Shown here: piece after piece, positions 29,192 to 38,042 of the stretch
How the letters are laid out: every line of letters begins with the position of its first letter
How positions within the stretch are numbered: position 1 is the first letter of the stretch
Assembly (NCBI GenBank): GCA_002412765.1
Contig: DHVR01000079.1
Location: forward strand, 1 to 48,156
Reading direction: 5' to 3'
Length of the DNA: 48,156 nt
Source of the DNA: Leptolinea sp. UBA5203
GTDB lineage: Bacteria; Chloroflexota; Anaerolineae; Anaerolineales; Anaerolineaceae
Program-made: the position numbers and the translations under genes
The notes under the pieces: generated by a model
Seen by the model: only the letters and a program-made list of their open reading frames with translations
Databases searched by the model: none
What the model was told of the DNA's origin: nothing

Positions 29192-30123
29192 AAAAAGCCA
29201 AAAAGATTATTTTTATTAGTTTATTGATACTAATAATTAGTTTGTGTTTAATCAATATCTTCATTCCTATGAATCCAATTATTGTTGGCGAACCGGTTTA
29301 TTATGAAATTGCTTATACGGAAAATGATTTTCCCTCTAAGTTAATGTTTACGGATGAAACAGGTAAAAATGGAAGTAGTATAAATCTAAAATTACCGATC
29401 CAAATTGAGATTTTTGGAACCAGAATTCCCCTGGTGAAATCATTTGCCAGCGATAATATTTCTGGAATATATTGGGATCCGACAGGAAAAGCTCTAGGCG
29501 TATTATATAGTACCTATTATGTAAATATTAGGTATCCTGCTTTAATTTTACTTGATGGAGAATCCTTCTCATGCCCAAATGACATGGATTTATATACGAA
29601 TTATTCATATCCAATCCATGTAGTTGATCGTGAAAGGATAATTATCAATATGGGAAATTTTCCGAATAATCGCCTAGTACTTTATAATATGAAGGATTGT
29701 AAGCAAGAAAGTATTTATTATGACGGAAGTGAGGTAAGAGTTTTTGCAGTATCCAGTCAAGGATGGTTAGCTGTAAATGAAGTGAAAAATGATGAACTAA
29801 TGTTAAATGTTTATGATGATAACAAAAAATTAGTTTATTCAGATAATACTGTTGGATATGAATATTATCTTACGTGGTCGAAAGATGGGAGTAAACTAGT
29901 TTATAACATTAATGTTGAAAATGACATTGATGATGTTTGTATGTATGATTTTGTAAAGGAAGAGAAAACCATTATTGGTAAATCTTCGGCGAAAGTTTCA
30001 TTCTCGCCGGATGGCAACAAATTGATAATGGAAAAAAACAGTAATGATCTAGTTATTTTGGATTTAATTACCTTGCAGGAAAATGACTTCATTAGTGGAT
30101 CAAATCCAGATTGGCGTCCGTAA
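29188..30123 (+). CDS. Membrane-anchored beta-propeller protein, candidate immunity protein for tip 1
   Basis: 311 residues. The ATG overlaps the TGA of the rhs gene (ATGA), so translation is coupled and the tip and this protein are made together. One N-terminal hydrophobic helix (about 7-27) would leave the rest outside the cytoplasm. The remainder has WD40/TolB-like propeller blades: SGIYWDPTGKALGV, YLTWSKDGSKLVY, VSFSPDGNKLIM. Position directly after a toxin tip and AT-rich composition like that tip suggest immunity. A propeller could act as an extracellular inhibitor of the peptidase-like tip. No homologous immunity family is recognised, so the role is inferred. Confidence 0.7.
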   Translation: MKKAKKIIFISLLILIISLCLINIFIPMNPIIVGEPVYYEIAYTENDFPSKLMFTDETGKNGSSINLKLPIQIEIFGTRIPLVKSFASDNISGIYWDPTGKALGVLYSTYYVNIRYPALILLDGESFSCPNDMDLYTNYSYPIHVVDRERIIINMGNFPNNRLVLYNMKDCKQESIYYDGSEVRVFAVSSQGWLAVNEVKNDELMLNVYDDNKKLVYSDNTVGYEYYLTWSKDGSKLVYNINVENDIDDVCMYDFVKEEKTIIGKSSAKVSFSPDGNKLIMEKNSNDLVILDLITLQENDFISGSNPDWRP

Positions 30124-30238
30124 CTAAGCAATAACGAAATTGTTAGTTTTTAAGCGAACATAAATATATGATTTAATTTTCGGAATGCGTTTTGATTAAT
30201 GAGCCACCACTACTGTTGACGGCAAAGTCGTTTTCACT

Positions 30239-32263
30239 TTGCCTCTGGGCAGCTACCGCTTCCGCGCAGACTTTGACGGGGTTGAATTCTGGAGCGGCAA
30301 CGAGAACACGTGTACCTTGCCTGCCTGCACCGCCGACACAGTAACCCTGCCTGGCGGAACCGGCATGCAGGAAGTCAGCATCGATTACACCTACGATGCG
30401 CTCAACCGCCTGACCAGTGCAACTTATTCCAACGGGACGAAGTTTGCCTATACTTATGACGCCGCCGGCAATGTGTTAACCTATGCCGCCACGCATTACG
30501 GTTTGACCACCACTACGACCTACACCTATGACGAAGCCAATCAATTGCTAACCGCGACTGACCCTTCGACCACCACTTCGACAGGCTCAGGGCAAGCCTG
30601 GCAGTATACCTATGACGGCAACGGCAGCCTGTTGCAAAGCGATCCGGGCGCAGGTGCGGCGAATGGCTCCACGCGCTATACCTACAACACCGCTGGCTAC
30701 TTGGTGAAAGTAGAAACATATGCCACCGACTGGCAGACCCAATCCGAGATGAAGTATGACGGTCTGGGTAACCGCCTGGAGATGACCACTTACGTCGACG
30801 GCACGGCAAGTACGACGCGCTACCAACTGGATAACGGCCAAACCCTGGCTGCTATCGGAGCTGAAAGTTCTACTTTCTATCTCAATGGCATGGGTGTAAT
30901 AGGCACGCTTGGCGAATCTTGGAGCTATATTCTGCAGGATGGCGCTGGGTCTACCCGACAGCTCGTGGATACAGAGGGTGCGGTACAGTTAAGCATTTCA
31001 TACACCCCATGGGGGGATACGCTGGAAGTCTATGGTTCCGGTATGCTGAATTTAGGCTACATGGGTGGAGTTTACGATGCCGGCACCGGGCTCATTTACA
31101 TGGGCAATGGACAGTACTATGACCCAAGTACAGGCAGGTTCCTGACCAGGGGAATGAAGGAAGAAAGCACAAATCCATATACGCCATGGAATAATGACCC
31201 GGTTGGAATGCTCATTGGCCCATTCGGATTTTTAGCCTTATTGTTTGCCAAGAAAAAGAAACATACCAAACTGGACGCCATTATTGTTGTGGTCATTCTA
31301 TTGGCATTGATGGGCTTTGGATCCAGCATTGCCATGCCGGTTCAGGCGAACTCAACGACCACCAGTACTTACGGCGGGTTTACGATGCCAAGTGTTCCGA
31401 TGTCATATGCATCGTCACCACAACCAGCGACTTATAAAGCAACCATCGTGGCGAATCCAGGTGCACCTGTACAATTGATAACGACAGACGAATTGTGTGG
31501 TGTCATTGATACTGGAGATCTCTGGACAGATTTTCTTGGTATGGCTGAAGATATAGTAGATGCTTATTTATTAGGATGGAAGAATTTTGGCACTGCATTA
31601 AAAATATTTCTTGATCCAAATGCAAGTTATTGGCAAAAGGAGTTTGCTGCAATATATATGGTTTTCTGGGTGGGAGCCCATTATGTACTTGCAGCTGGTT
31701 TGACATTACTTGCTTATAGTGCATATCTTGTAGTTACTGGAAGTGCTTCAATTTGTGCATTAAACGGATCGTGTTCACAAGCGGTCATTAATAGTGCAGA
31801 TGAGGCAGTAGATGTTATAGGTAAAGCAGTAGGTGCAGATGGTGATCCGACAAATGAGGTGAAAGATATTGTAAACACTGCTTGTGGGGGTGATTTGTGT
31901 GAAGGTGAAATTCGTCAATTAACTGAGGGAATAGAACATATAACACCTAAATTGTCACAAAATTTCTTGGGTAATAATGGTCAAATTTTAGGATTCGATC
32001 ATATTTATTCACGCCATTGGTATAATACATTTGCCCAAGGTACTTCAAGATTCCTCCAAAATTTCAGAGTTATTAACTTAGTTGAAATATTAAATAAGGC
32101 AGCAGGTCCGAAAACTGGATGGATTCAAGAAGACAACAATTATTTTGTAAAAATATTTGAAGTGGGAGAAAATATTGGTTATTCTAATTCTGGGTATATT
32201 ACATCTTATTTGAAAATAATAGTAGACCAGCTAGGGAATGTTGTAACTGCTTATCCATATTAA
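30239..32263 (+). CDS. Silent rhs cassette 2: core end plus RNase-like toxin tip
   Basis: The open frame begins right after a TGA at 30200. It has no ATG and no ribosome site. The TTG at 30239 is only a formal start, and sequence homology to the main gene starts earlier (about 30210). It repeats the end of the last CnaB-like unit, the Rhs core end and a type B hydrophobic module (KKKKHTKLD then a helix ending MPVQA). The tip (from about 31345) has hydrophobic helices, then FDHIYSRHW, a TSYLK strand and VVTAYP at the end. This arrangement recalls small EndoU/BECR-fold RNases of polymorphic toxins. It is probably unexpressed unless recombined into the main gene. Confidence 0.75.
   Translation: MPLGSYRFRADFDGVEFWSGNENTCTLPACTADTVTLPGGTGMQEVSIDYTYDALNRLTSATYSNGTKFAYTYDAAGNVLTYAATHYGLTTTTTYTYDEANQLLTATDPSTTTSTGSGQAWQYTYDGNGSLLQSDPGAGAANGSTRYTYNTAGYLVKVETYATDWQTQSEMKYDGLGNRLEMTTYVDGTASTTRYQLDNGQTLAAIGAESSTFYLNGMGVIGTLGESWSYILQDGAGSTRQLVDTEGAVQLSISYTPWGDTLEVYGSGMLNLGYMGGVYDAGTGLIYMGNGQYYDPSTGRFLTRGMKEESTNPYTPWNNDPVGMLIGPFGFLALLFAKKKKHTKLDAIIVVVILLALMGFGSSIAMPVQANSTTTSTYGGFTMPSVPMSYASSPQPATYKATIVANPGAPVQLITTDELCGVIDTGDLWTDFLGMAEDIVDAYLLGWKNFGTALKIFLDPNASYWQKEFAAIYMVFWVGAHYVLAAGLTLLAYSAYLVVTGSASICALNGSCSQAVINSADEAVDVIGKAVGADGDPTNEVKDIVNTACGGDLCEGEIRQLTEGIEHITPKLSQNFLGNNGQILGFDHIYSRHWYNTFAQGTSRFLQNFRVINLVEILNKAAGPKTGWIQEDNNYFVKIFEVGENIGYSNSGYITSYLKIIVDQLGNVVTAYPY
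30562..30597 (+). repeat. In-frame copy of a dispersed short repeat (TTCGACAGGCTCAGGG)
   Basis: Inserted in the Rhs core of cassette 2, where it encodes PSTTTSTGSGQA. The main gene has only a short DATTS here. The TTCGA element is partly doubled. A matching copy lies in cassette 3 at 33462. Confidence 0.6.
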
Positions 32264-32310
32264 ATAGTAATATTGCCTTTTCACAACTATTGACTTAATC
32301 CGAGGACTAA

Positions 32311-32907
32311 ATGACTAAAATTTGCATTGATTTTAAGTTTGATGAAAATGAAATTCAAAGATATAAAAATAAATTACCTTGTGATAATGACGTTTTCTTA
32401 CTATTAATCTATTTTATAGTACCTATACGGTTTTCTATCAATGATATTGATATGTTTAGGCATACTCCAATTCGATATAATGGACATGGAGATACTACAA
32501 TTACTGAACCAGAAAAAAAATATTTGGCAGATGGAAGTGAAATAGTACAAAATAATAATAGCAGTCAATGGTTTGAGATACCATTGTTGCATTTTGTTAC
32601 AAACGGATTTATTGAAGTAATGAAAATAGAACAAGGTAATATAGGTAGTTATTGCATACCTGATACCAGTAGATTTATTTATTATGAACCACTAGGCAAT
32701 AGGGTCAAAGTACATTGTACAATGCAACAGTCAAATATCGCTATTGTCGAAAAAACCTTATTAATTGGTAGTTATAAAGATTTTGTTCATAGAGTTCAGA
32801 TTTTTATGAAAGATAACTTTCATGAACTACAATCAAGTAGATTATGGTCTTTATGGTTAGATGAAACTGATGAAAATCATTTAATGAGGCCTTTGGAAAG
32901 GATGTGA
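32311..32907 (+). CDS. Small cytosolic protein, candidate immunity protein for tip 2
   Basis: 198 residues with no signal peptide or membrane helix. It sits 47 bp after the end of cassette 2 and before cassette 3. The sequence is strongly AT-rich like the toxin tip. No recognised family. Features include an acidic N-terminal half, an aromatic WFEIPLLHF stretch and a basic centre. No strong ribosome site precedes the ATG; GAGGAC is 6 bases upstream. An immunity role is inferred only from position, size and composition. Confidence 0.6.
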   Translation: MTKICIDFKFDENEIQRYKNKLPCDNDVFLLLIYFIVPIRFSINDIDMFRHTPIRYNGHGDTTITEPEKKYLADGSEIVQNNNSSQWFEIPLLHFVTNGFIEVMKIEQGNIGSYCIPDTSRFIYYEPLGNRVKVHCTMQQSNIAIVEKTLLIGSYKDFVHRVQIFMKDNFHELQSSRLWSLWLDETDENHLMRPLERM

Positions 32908-32961
32908 TCATTGCATTTTGAAAATACTTAATTGAAAACTTACAATTAATAATGATTCTAA

Positions 32962-35193
32962 ATGTTTTGTTTATCCTTTGGCATTCGTACTGCAGTGACC
33001 GTGACCAAACCGATCACGGTGACCGTTGCCGGTGAAGCTGAAAATCCCTACGTCGGTCTGACGGTGTATGCTTTTGATGGCAGCACGTATAGCGGTTATT
33101 CGGCGGTCACGGACGCCGGCGGCAAAGTCGTCTTCACTTTGCCCCTGGGCAGCTACCGCTTCCGCGCGGACTTCGATGGCGTGCCCTTCTGGAGCGGGAC
33201 GGAAAACACCTGTGCTCTGCCTGCCTGCACCGCCGACACAGTTACCTTGCCTGGCGGGACGGGTATGCAGGAAGTGAGCATCGATTACACCTACGATGCG
33301 ATTAACCGTCTGACCAGTGCCACCTATTCCAACGGGACGAAGTTTGCCTATACTTATGATGCCGCTGGAAATGTTTTAACCTATGCCGCCACCCATTATG
33401 GTCTGACGACTACTACGACCTATACTTATGACGAAGCCAATCAATTATTAAGCGCCAACGACCCTTCGACAGGCTCAGGGCAAGCTTGGACCTATACCTA
33501 CGACGGCAGCGGCAGCTTGATTGAAAGCGACCCGGGCGCAGGTGCAGCGAATGGTTCTACCCGCTACACCTACAATACCGCCGGTTACCTGACCAAACTA
33601 GAAACTTACACTACCGAATGGCAAACCCAATCTGAGATGAAGTATGACGGACTGGGTAACCGATTGGAGACTACAACCTACACTGATGGGGTAGGCAATA
33701 CCACTCGCTATGTCCTGGACAGCGGCGCAACCCTGGCTGCTACCGGAGCTGAAAGCTCTACCTTCTACCTAAATGGCATGGGTGTCATAGGTACATTTGA
33801 CGAATCCTGGAGCTATATTCTGCAGGATGGCGCTGGGTCAACACGGCAGCTCGTGGATACAGAAGGTGCGGTACAGTTAAGCATTTCCTACACCCCATGG
33901 GGCGATACCTTGGAAGTCTATGGTTCCGGTATGCTCAACCTGGGTTACATGGGCGGCGTGTATGACGCCGGCACTGGCCTGATTTACATGGGCAATGGAC
34001 AGTACTATGACCCAAGCACTGGAAGGTTCCTGACCAGGGGGATGAAGGAAGAAAGCACAAATCCATATACGCCCTGGAGTAGTGATCCTGCTGGTATGTT
34101 AATTGGACCATTCGGATTTTTAGCCTTACTGTTTGCCAGGAAGAAGAAACATACCAAACTGGACGCCATTATTGTTGTGGTTATTCTATTGGCATTGATG
34201 GGCTTTGGATCAAGCATTGCCATGCCAGTACAGGCAGCAGGAATTGCGGATACTGTCTCGATGCCGGTTGCGCCACGGTCGTATGCAGTACAAGCTGAAT
34301 CGGCGACTGTTGGTGCAAGAATGCCTGCAAACCCTGGAGCACCAACCAACACAATTAATCCAAGTGAAAATTGTATTATCCCAACTAACCCATTGTGTTT
34401 ACAATTCAGAGAATGGCTTGGACAGGCTTTTGAATTTATAGTGGGAGCCTTGTATCAGTATGTGGATGATATAACCTTTGGAATGTATTCAAAACAATAC
34501 CAAGTAATTCAAATGTTGGCGTCTATTGCAGCAGTTTTATTTGGTATTCCTAATAATTCTAGTAGTTATTCTGAAGCATTTATTGAGGGTATGGAGTTTG
34601 GTAGAGACTTATCTATGGCAACCGGTGTTGCTATGGAAGTATTTGGCATGGTGTCTTTGATAGCCAGCATATCAACAGGTACCCTTGCTATAAGTGCAGC
34701 AATAATTTCGGGTGGTTCAGCCAGTGTTGTAGCAGTTCCTGTTTTAGCGGCTGATGTAGCGTTAGTGTTTGTTGGAGCTGTTGCTATACTGGAATCAGCA
34801 GCTTTAATGAGATATATTGACAGCTCACCCATCGATATCGGCGGTGGAGGTGGTTGGACAAATCCCTATCGATTACCTGATGAAGCTATTGATTACGCTG
34901 TAAGCAATGAGAGTAGGTTGCAGCATGCATATGAGCACTCTTCTGAGTTAGGATTCGGAAATTGGAATAACTCCAATAAAATATTATGGAAGGAATATAT
35001 TAGTGATATATTAAAGAATCCAATGAAGACTTTTGATAATATATTAGGAAAGGATGCTGTCCAAGGTTTTTACAAAGTCGTTGATGGAAAAGATGTAGCA
35101 GTTTTTATTTACAAGGATGGAAAATATAAAGGTTTAGTAGCCACTGTTTTCGAGTTAAAGCCAAATCAACTCATAAAATTTGGATTAAAATAG
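32962..35193 (+). CDS. Silent rhs cassette 3: core end plus RNase-like toxin tip
   Basis: The ATG at 32962 lies in non-homologous sequence and lacks a ribosome site. Homology to the main gene starts at about 32991, in the last CnaB-like unit. The Rhs core end is followed by a type B hydrophobic module (MPVQA). The tip starts near 34230 and includes a stretch of hydrophobic helices (GMEFGRDLSMATGVAMEVFGM onward, a pretoxin-like region). It ends in a domain with RLQHAYEHSSELGF, LWKEYISDIL, a GFYKVVDGK strand and ATVFELKP. A His-rich helix followed by strands ending in TVF.P fits small BECR-fold RNase toxins, but this is a pattern judgement. Confidence 0.75.
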   Translation: MFCLSFGIRTAVTVTKPITVTVAGEAENPYVGLTVYAFDGSTYSGYSAVTDAGGKVVFTLPLGSYRFRADFDGVPFWSGTENTCALPACTADTVTLPGGTGMQEVSIDYTYDAINRLTSATYSNGTKFAYTYDAAGNVLTYAATHYGLTTTTTYTYDEANQLLSANDPSTGSGQAWTYTYDGSGSLIESDPGAGAANGSTRYTYNTAGYLTKLETYTTEWQTQSEMKYDGLGNRLETTTYTDGVGNTTRYVLDSGATLAATGAESSTFYLNGMGVIGTFDESWSYILQDGAGSTRQLVDTEGAVQLSISYTPWGDTLEVYGSGMLNLGYMGGVYDAGTGLIYMGNGQYYDPSTGRFLTRGMKEESTNPYTPWSSDPAGMLIGPFGFLALLFARKKKHTKLDAIIVVVILLALMGFGSSIAMPVQAAGIADTVSMPVAPRSYAVQAESATVGARMPANPGAPTNTINPSENCIIPTNPLCLQFREWLGQAFEFIVGALYQYVDDITFGMYSKQYQVIQMLASIAAVLFGIPNNSSSYSEAFIEGMEFGRDLSMATGVAMEVFGMVSLIASISTGTLAISAAIISGGSASVVAVPVLAADVALVFVGAVAILESAALMRYIDSSPIDIGGGGGWTNPYRLPDEAIDYAVSNESRLQHAYEHSSELGFGNWNNSNKILWKEYISDILKNPMKTFDNILGKDAVQGFYKVVDGKDVAVFIYKDGKYKGLVATVFELKPNQLIKFGLK
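33462..33485 (+). repeat. In-frame copy of a dispersed short repeat
   Basis: The sequence CCCTTCGACAGGCTCAGGGC followed by AAGC sits in the Rhs core of cassette 3 and encodes PSTGSGQA. It is absent at the same place in the main gene and cassette 4. Confidence 0.6.
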
Positions 35194-35202
35194 GAGGTAG
35201 TT

Positions 35203-35916
35203 ATGAATTTGGGTTTTGGAGAATATTTATTTGTATCAAATTGCATAAATATGCCTTATGAAGCATCAAAAATTATAGGGTTATTGAGATCTTTAGAATT
35301 AGAAATAAAGAATACTAGCAGAATAATTTATTTTAATACTAAACTGAATTGTATAAATTATGACAGAGTTATGGAGGGAATAGGAACATTTAATAAGGAT
35401 TTACTTGATTATGATGATTTGTCTTGTTATCCGCTTTCTTCCATAGATGTTACGTTTATTGATGGTATCTTTGGCAGGATTTCGATTATGTTTCTAGATG
35501 AGTTTAGTTACAAAATTTCATTCACTACCAATTTTGCGGAGAAATTTGAGGAGTGTAATAACAAAAAGCTAAAAAAAAATAATGCAAAAAAAGTAGAGCA
35601 TTTAGCTTTTAGAATGTTTACGTATCTCGAACCTGTCTATAGCGTTATTGGTGTAGAAATGAGTTGTGAAGGGATAGTAGCACTAAAATCAGATAAGACC
35701 TTATTACCTGTAGATAAAGTATACCTTTCTTATGATATTTGTGATTCAAATATAAAAAAAATAGCAGCAGAATTGAAATTTACCATTGACCTCAAAAGTG
35801 GAATATATCTTAGGAATTCCGATGTCGACGATTATGCGTATCAACCAAATTATGATATTAGGAATCGGATAATTGGTGATAATACCCACTTTTGGGAAAA
35901 CAAGGTGACAACTTAA
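35203..35916 (+). CDS. Small cytosolic protein, candidate immunity protein for tip 3
   Basis: 237 residues. It starts 10 bp after the cassette 3 stop with a good ribosome site (GGAGG, 7 bases before the ATG). It is thus the best-supported immunity start in the array. No signal peptide or membrane helix. Lys/Asn-rich and AT-rich. No family recognised. The good translation signal suggests it may be expressed even while its toxin cassette is silent. Confidence 0.65.
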   Translation: MNLGFGEYLFVSNCINMPYEASKIIGLLRSLELEIKNTSRIIYFNTKLNCINYDRVMEGIGTFNKDLLDYDDLSCYPLSSIDVTFIDGIFGRISIMFLDEFSYKISFTTNFAEKFEECNNKKLKKNNAKKVEHLAFRMFTYLEPVYSVIGVEMSCEGIVALKSDKTLLPVDKVYLSYDICDSNIKKIAAELKFTIDLKSGIYLRNSDVDDYAYQPNYDIRNRIIGDNTHFWENKVTT

Positions 35917-36018
35917 GAACTAATTCGATATATTGTAAATCTATTAAGTTATTATCATCTTGATTTACTTCTATATTTCTTAATAGACCTCTAGTGTCGG
36001 TAGGATGCTGGCGGGAGG

Positions 36019-38031
36019 GTGGTCTTTGTCCTGCCTCAGGGCAGCTACCGCTTCCGTGCGGACTACGACCCCTCGGCTGAGCTCGGGACAGGCGGCGTGC
36101 CTTTCTGGAGCGGAACGGAAAACACCTGTGTTCTGCCCACCTGTACCGCCGACACGGTCACCCTGCCCGGCGGAACCGGCATGCAGGAGGTGAGCATCGA
36201 TTACACCTATGATGCCCTGAATCGCCTGACCAGTGCCACCTATTCCAACGGGACGGCCTTTGCCTATACCTACGATGCGGCCGGGAATGTGTTAACTTAC
36301 GCAGCGACCCATTACAGCCTGACCACTACTACGACCTATACTTACGATGAAGCCAACCAACTGTTAACTGCGACCGACCCTTCGGCAACATGGACCTACA
36401 CCTATGACGGCAATGGCAGTTTAATTGAAAGCGATCCTGGAACAGGTGCTGCCAACGGCTCGACAAGATACACGTACAACACTGCCGGTTACCTGACCAA
36501 ACTAGAAACATACACTACTGACTGGCAGACTCAATCCGAGATGAAGTATGACGGTCTGGGTAATCGATTGGAGATGACCACTTACGTCGATGGCACGCCG
36601 AGCACGACGCGCTACCAATTGGATAACGGCCAAACCCTGGCTGCCATCGCAGGTGAGACGAGTACCTTCACCCTATACGGACACGGTGTAATTGGCACGT
36701 TCAATTCGGAATGGTCATACATTCTGCAAGATGGCGCGGGATCCATGCGTCAATTGGCCAAGCCGGATGGGGTAGTGGCGTTGAGTGTCTCGTACACGCC
36801 ATGGGGAGATACCCTCGAGGTGTACGGCACCGGCATGCTGGATATTGGCTATTTGGGCGGCTTGTATGATGCCGGTACCGGCCTGATTTATATGGGCAAT
36901 GGTCAGTATTATGACCCAAGTACGGGCCGCTTCCTGACCCGAGGAGCCAATGCCGATCAGAGTAATCCGTATACCCCGTGGAATAGTGACCCCTCCGGGA
37001 TGCTGATTGCGCCTTTGGCGCTGCTCGCGCTGGTGTTTGGGCGCAAGAAGAACCGGACCAAGCTGGAATATGCTATATTAATATTAGTAACGATATTATC
37101 AGTTGGAATAAGTTTTTCTTCGGTGAGTGAATTTTCTATAACCACCGTATCAGCTAAAGATAGTAATTTACCAGTTGACATATATATTCCCCCAGCAAAT
37201 AATGTGCAAGAAGAAGGAATAACACATAATGGCGATATTCCTGAAGAGCCTGAAACACCTGCAAGCTCCGTTAAGACAGCTAGTGCATTAATTTGTCTAC
37301 ACATAAATCATTTCAGAACTCCTGATTCCAAAAATGAAGATTGGGGTTGGAATAGTAATATACTCTATAAAATATATACAAGGTTGTATGAAGATAAAAA
37401 TTGGGATCAGAAATGGTGGTGGAAGGAATACGGTGATGATGGACATTTTTCATTGGAAGAGTTTTATGCTACTCTATTAATCAGAGAAGTTGCATATGCA
37501 CCTAGGGATTTAGTCGATCTTGATGTAAATGTATGGGTTGAAGCCCTGGCAAGGAAATCCTATCAATGGTGTACAACAGACTCTGGATTAAATTGTGATC
37601 CAACAACCGATCGTGGTATTGCAAATTTCTTAGTATCATGGAGTTCACCTGTAAAGGTAATGTTAAGTAATTGTTGGAATTCGTGTCCATTAGATGCGTA
37701 TTTTAGTTATATTTCAAATGATACAAATAAATGGGCTTATAAAATTATCAAAGGCATCAAATATCCAATGCCAGAGTGGATGGTTTTTGATAAGGATCGC
37801 CCGTGTGATTCTGGCAATGTTGTGTTAGATTCTGAACCGATAGGGATAAAATTTAGTTTCTTTAGAATTATGAATAGGAAATATAAACATGAAGCTTTTT
37901 ATCAATCTCCAAAACAAGCGAGTGGGGATTTGGGCCGGTTAGTAATTCCAACTTATTGTGAACGTTTTTTCCTTCAAAATGGATATCTAACAACGGATTG
38001 CAAACTTCCTGAAAACATTACCTCAAAATGA
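36019..38031 (+). CDS. Silent rhs cassette 4: core end plus unrecognised Trp-rich tip
   Basis: The frame opens after a TAG at 36001 and joins homologous sequence at 36004 (DAGGRVVFVLP). The GTG at 36019 is only a formal start. It carries the end of the CnaB-like unit, the Rhs core end and a type A hydrophobic module ending near TTVSAKD. The tip (from about 37140, some 295 residues) contains an acidic Pro-rich linker, then a helical domain rich in Trp (DWGWNSN, KWWWKEYGDDGHFSLEEFYA) and several cysteines. I recognise no toxin family. The HFSLEEFYATLL segment resembles helical domains found before some effector toxins, but that is weak. Confidence 0.7.
   Translation: MVFVLPQGSYRFRADYDPSAELGTGGVPFWSGTENTCVLPTCTADTVTLPGGTGMQEVSIDYTYDALNRLTSATYSNGTAFAYTYDAAGNVLTYAATHYSLTTTTTYTYDEANQLLTATDPSATWTYTYDGNGSLIESDPGTGAANGSTRYTYNTAGYLTKLETYTTDWQTQSEMKYDGLGNRLEMTTYVDGTPSTTRYQLDNGQTLAAIAGETSTFTLYGHGVIGTFNSEWSYILQDGAGSMRQLAKPDGVVALSVSYTPWGDTLEVYGTGMLDIGYLGGLYDAGTGLIYMGNGQYYDPSTGRFLTRGANADQSNPYTPWNSDPSGMLIAPLALLALVFGRKKNRTKLEYAILILVTILSVGISFSSVSEFSITTVSAKDSNLPVDIYIPPANNVQEEGITHNGDIPEEPETPASSVKTASALICLHINHFRTPDSKNEDWGWNSNILYKIYTRLYEDKNWDQKWWWKEYGDDGHFSLEEFYATLLIREVAYAPRDLVDLDVNVWVEALARKSYQWCTTDSGLNCDPTTDRGIANFLVSWSSPVKVMLSNCWNSCPLDAYFSYISNDTNKWAYKIIKGIKYPMPEWMVFDKDRPCDSGNVVLDSEPIGIKFSFFRIMNRKYKHEAFYQSPKQASGDLGRLVIPTYCERFFLQNGYLTTDCKLPENITSK
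36069..36093 (+). repeat. In-frame variant of the dispersed short repeat (CCCTCGGCTGAGCTCGGGAC)
   Basis: Inserted between the RFRAD and FWS motifs of cassette 4, encoding PSAELGTG. The same position is occupied by other short G/C-rich inserts in several CnaB-like units of the main gene. Confidence 0.5.
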
Positions 38032-38042
38032 AAGGTGTAGTT

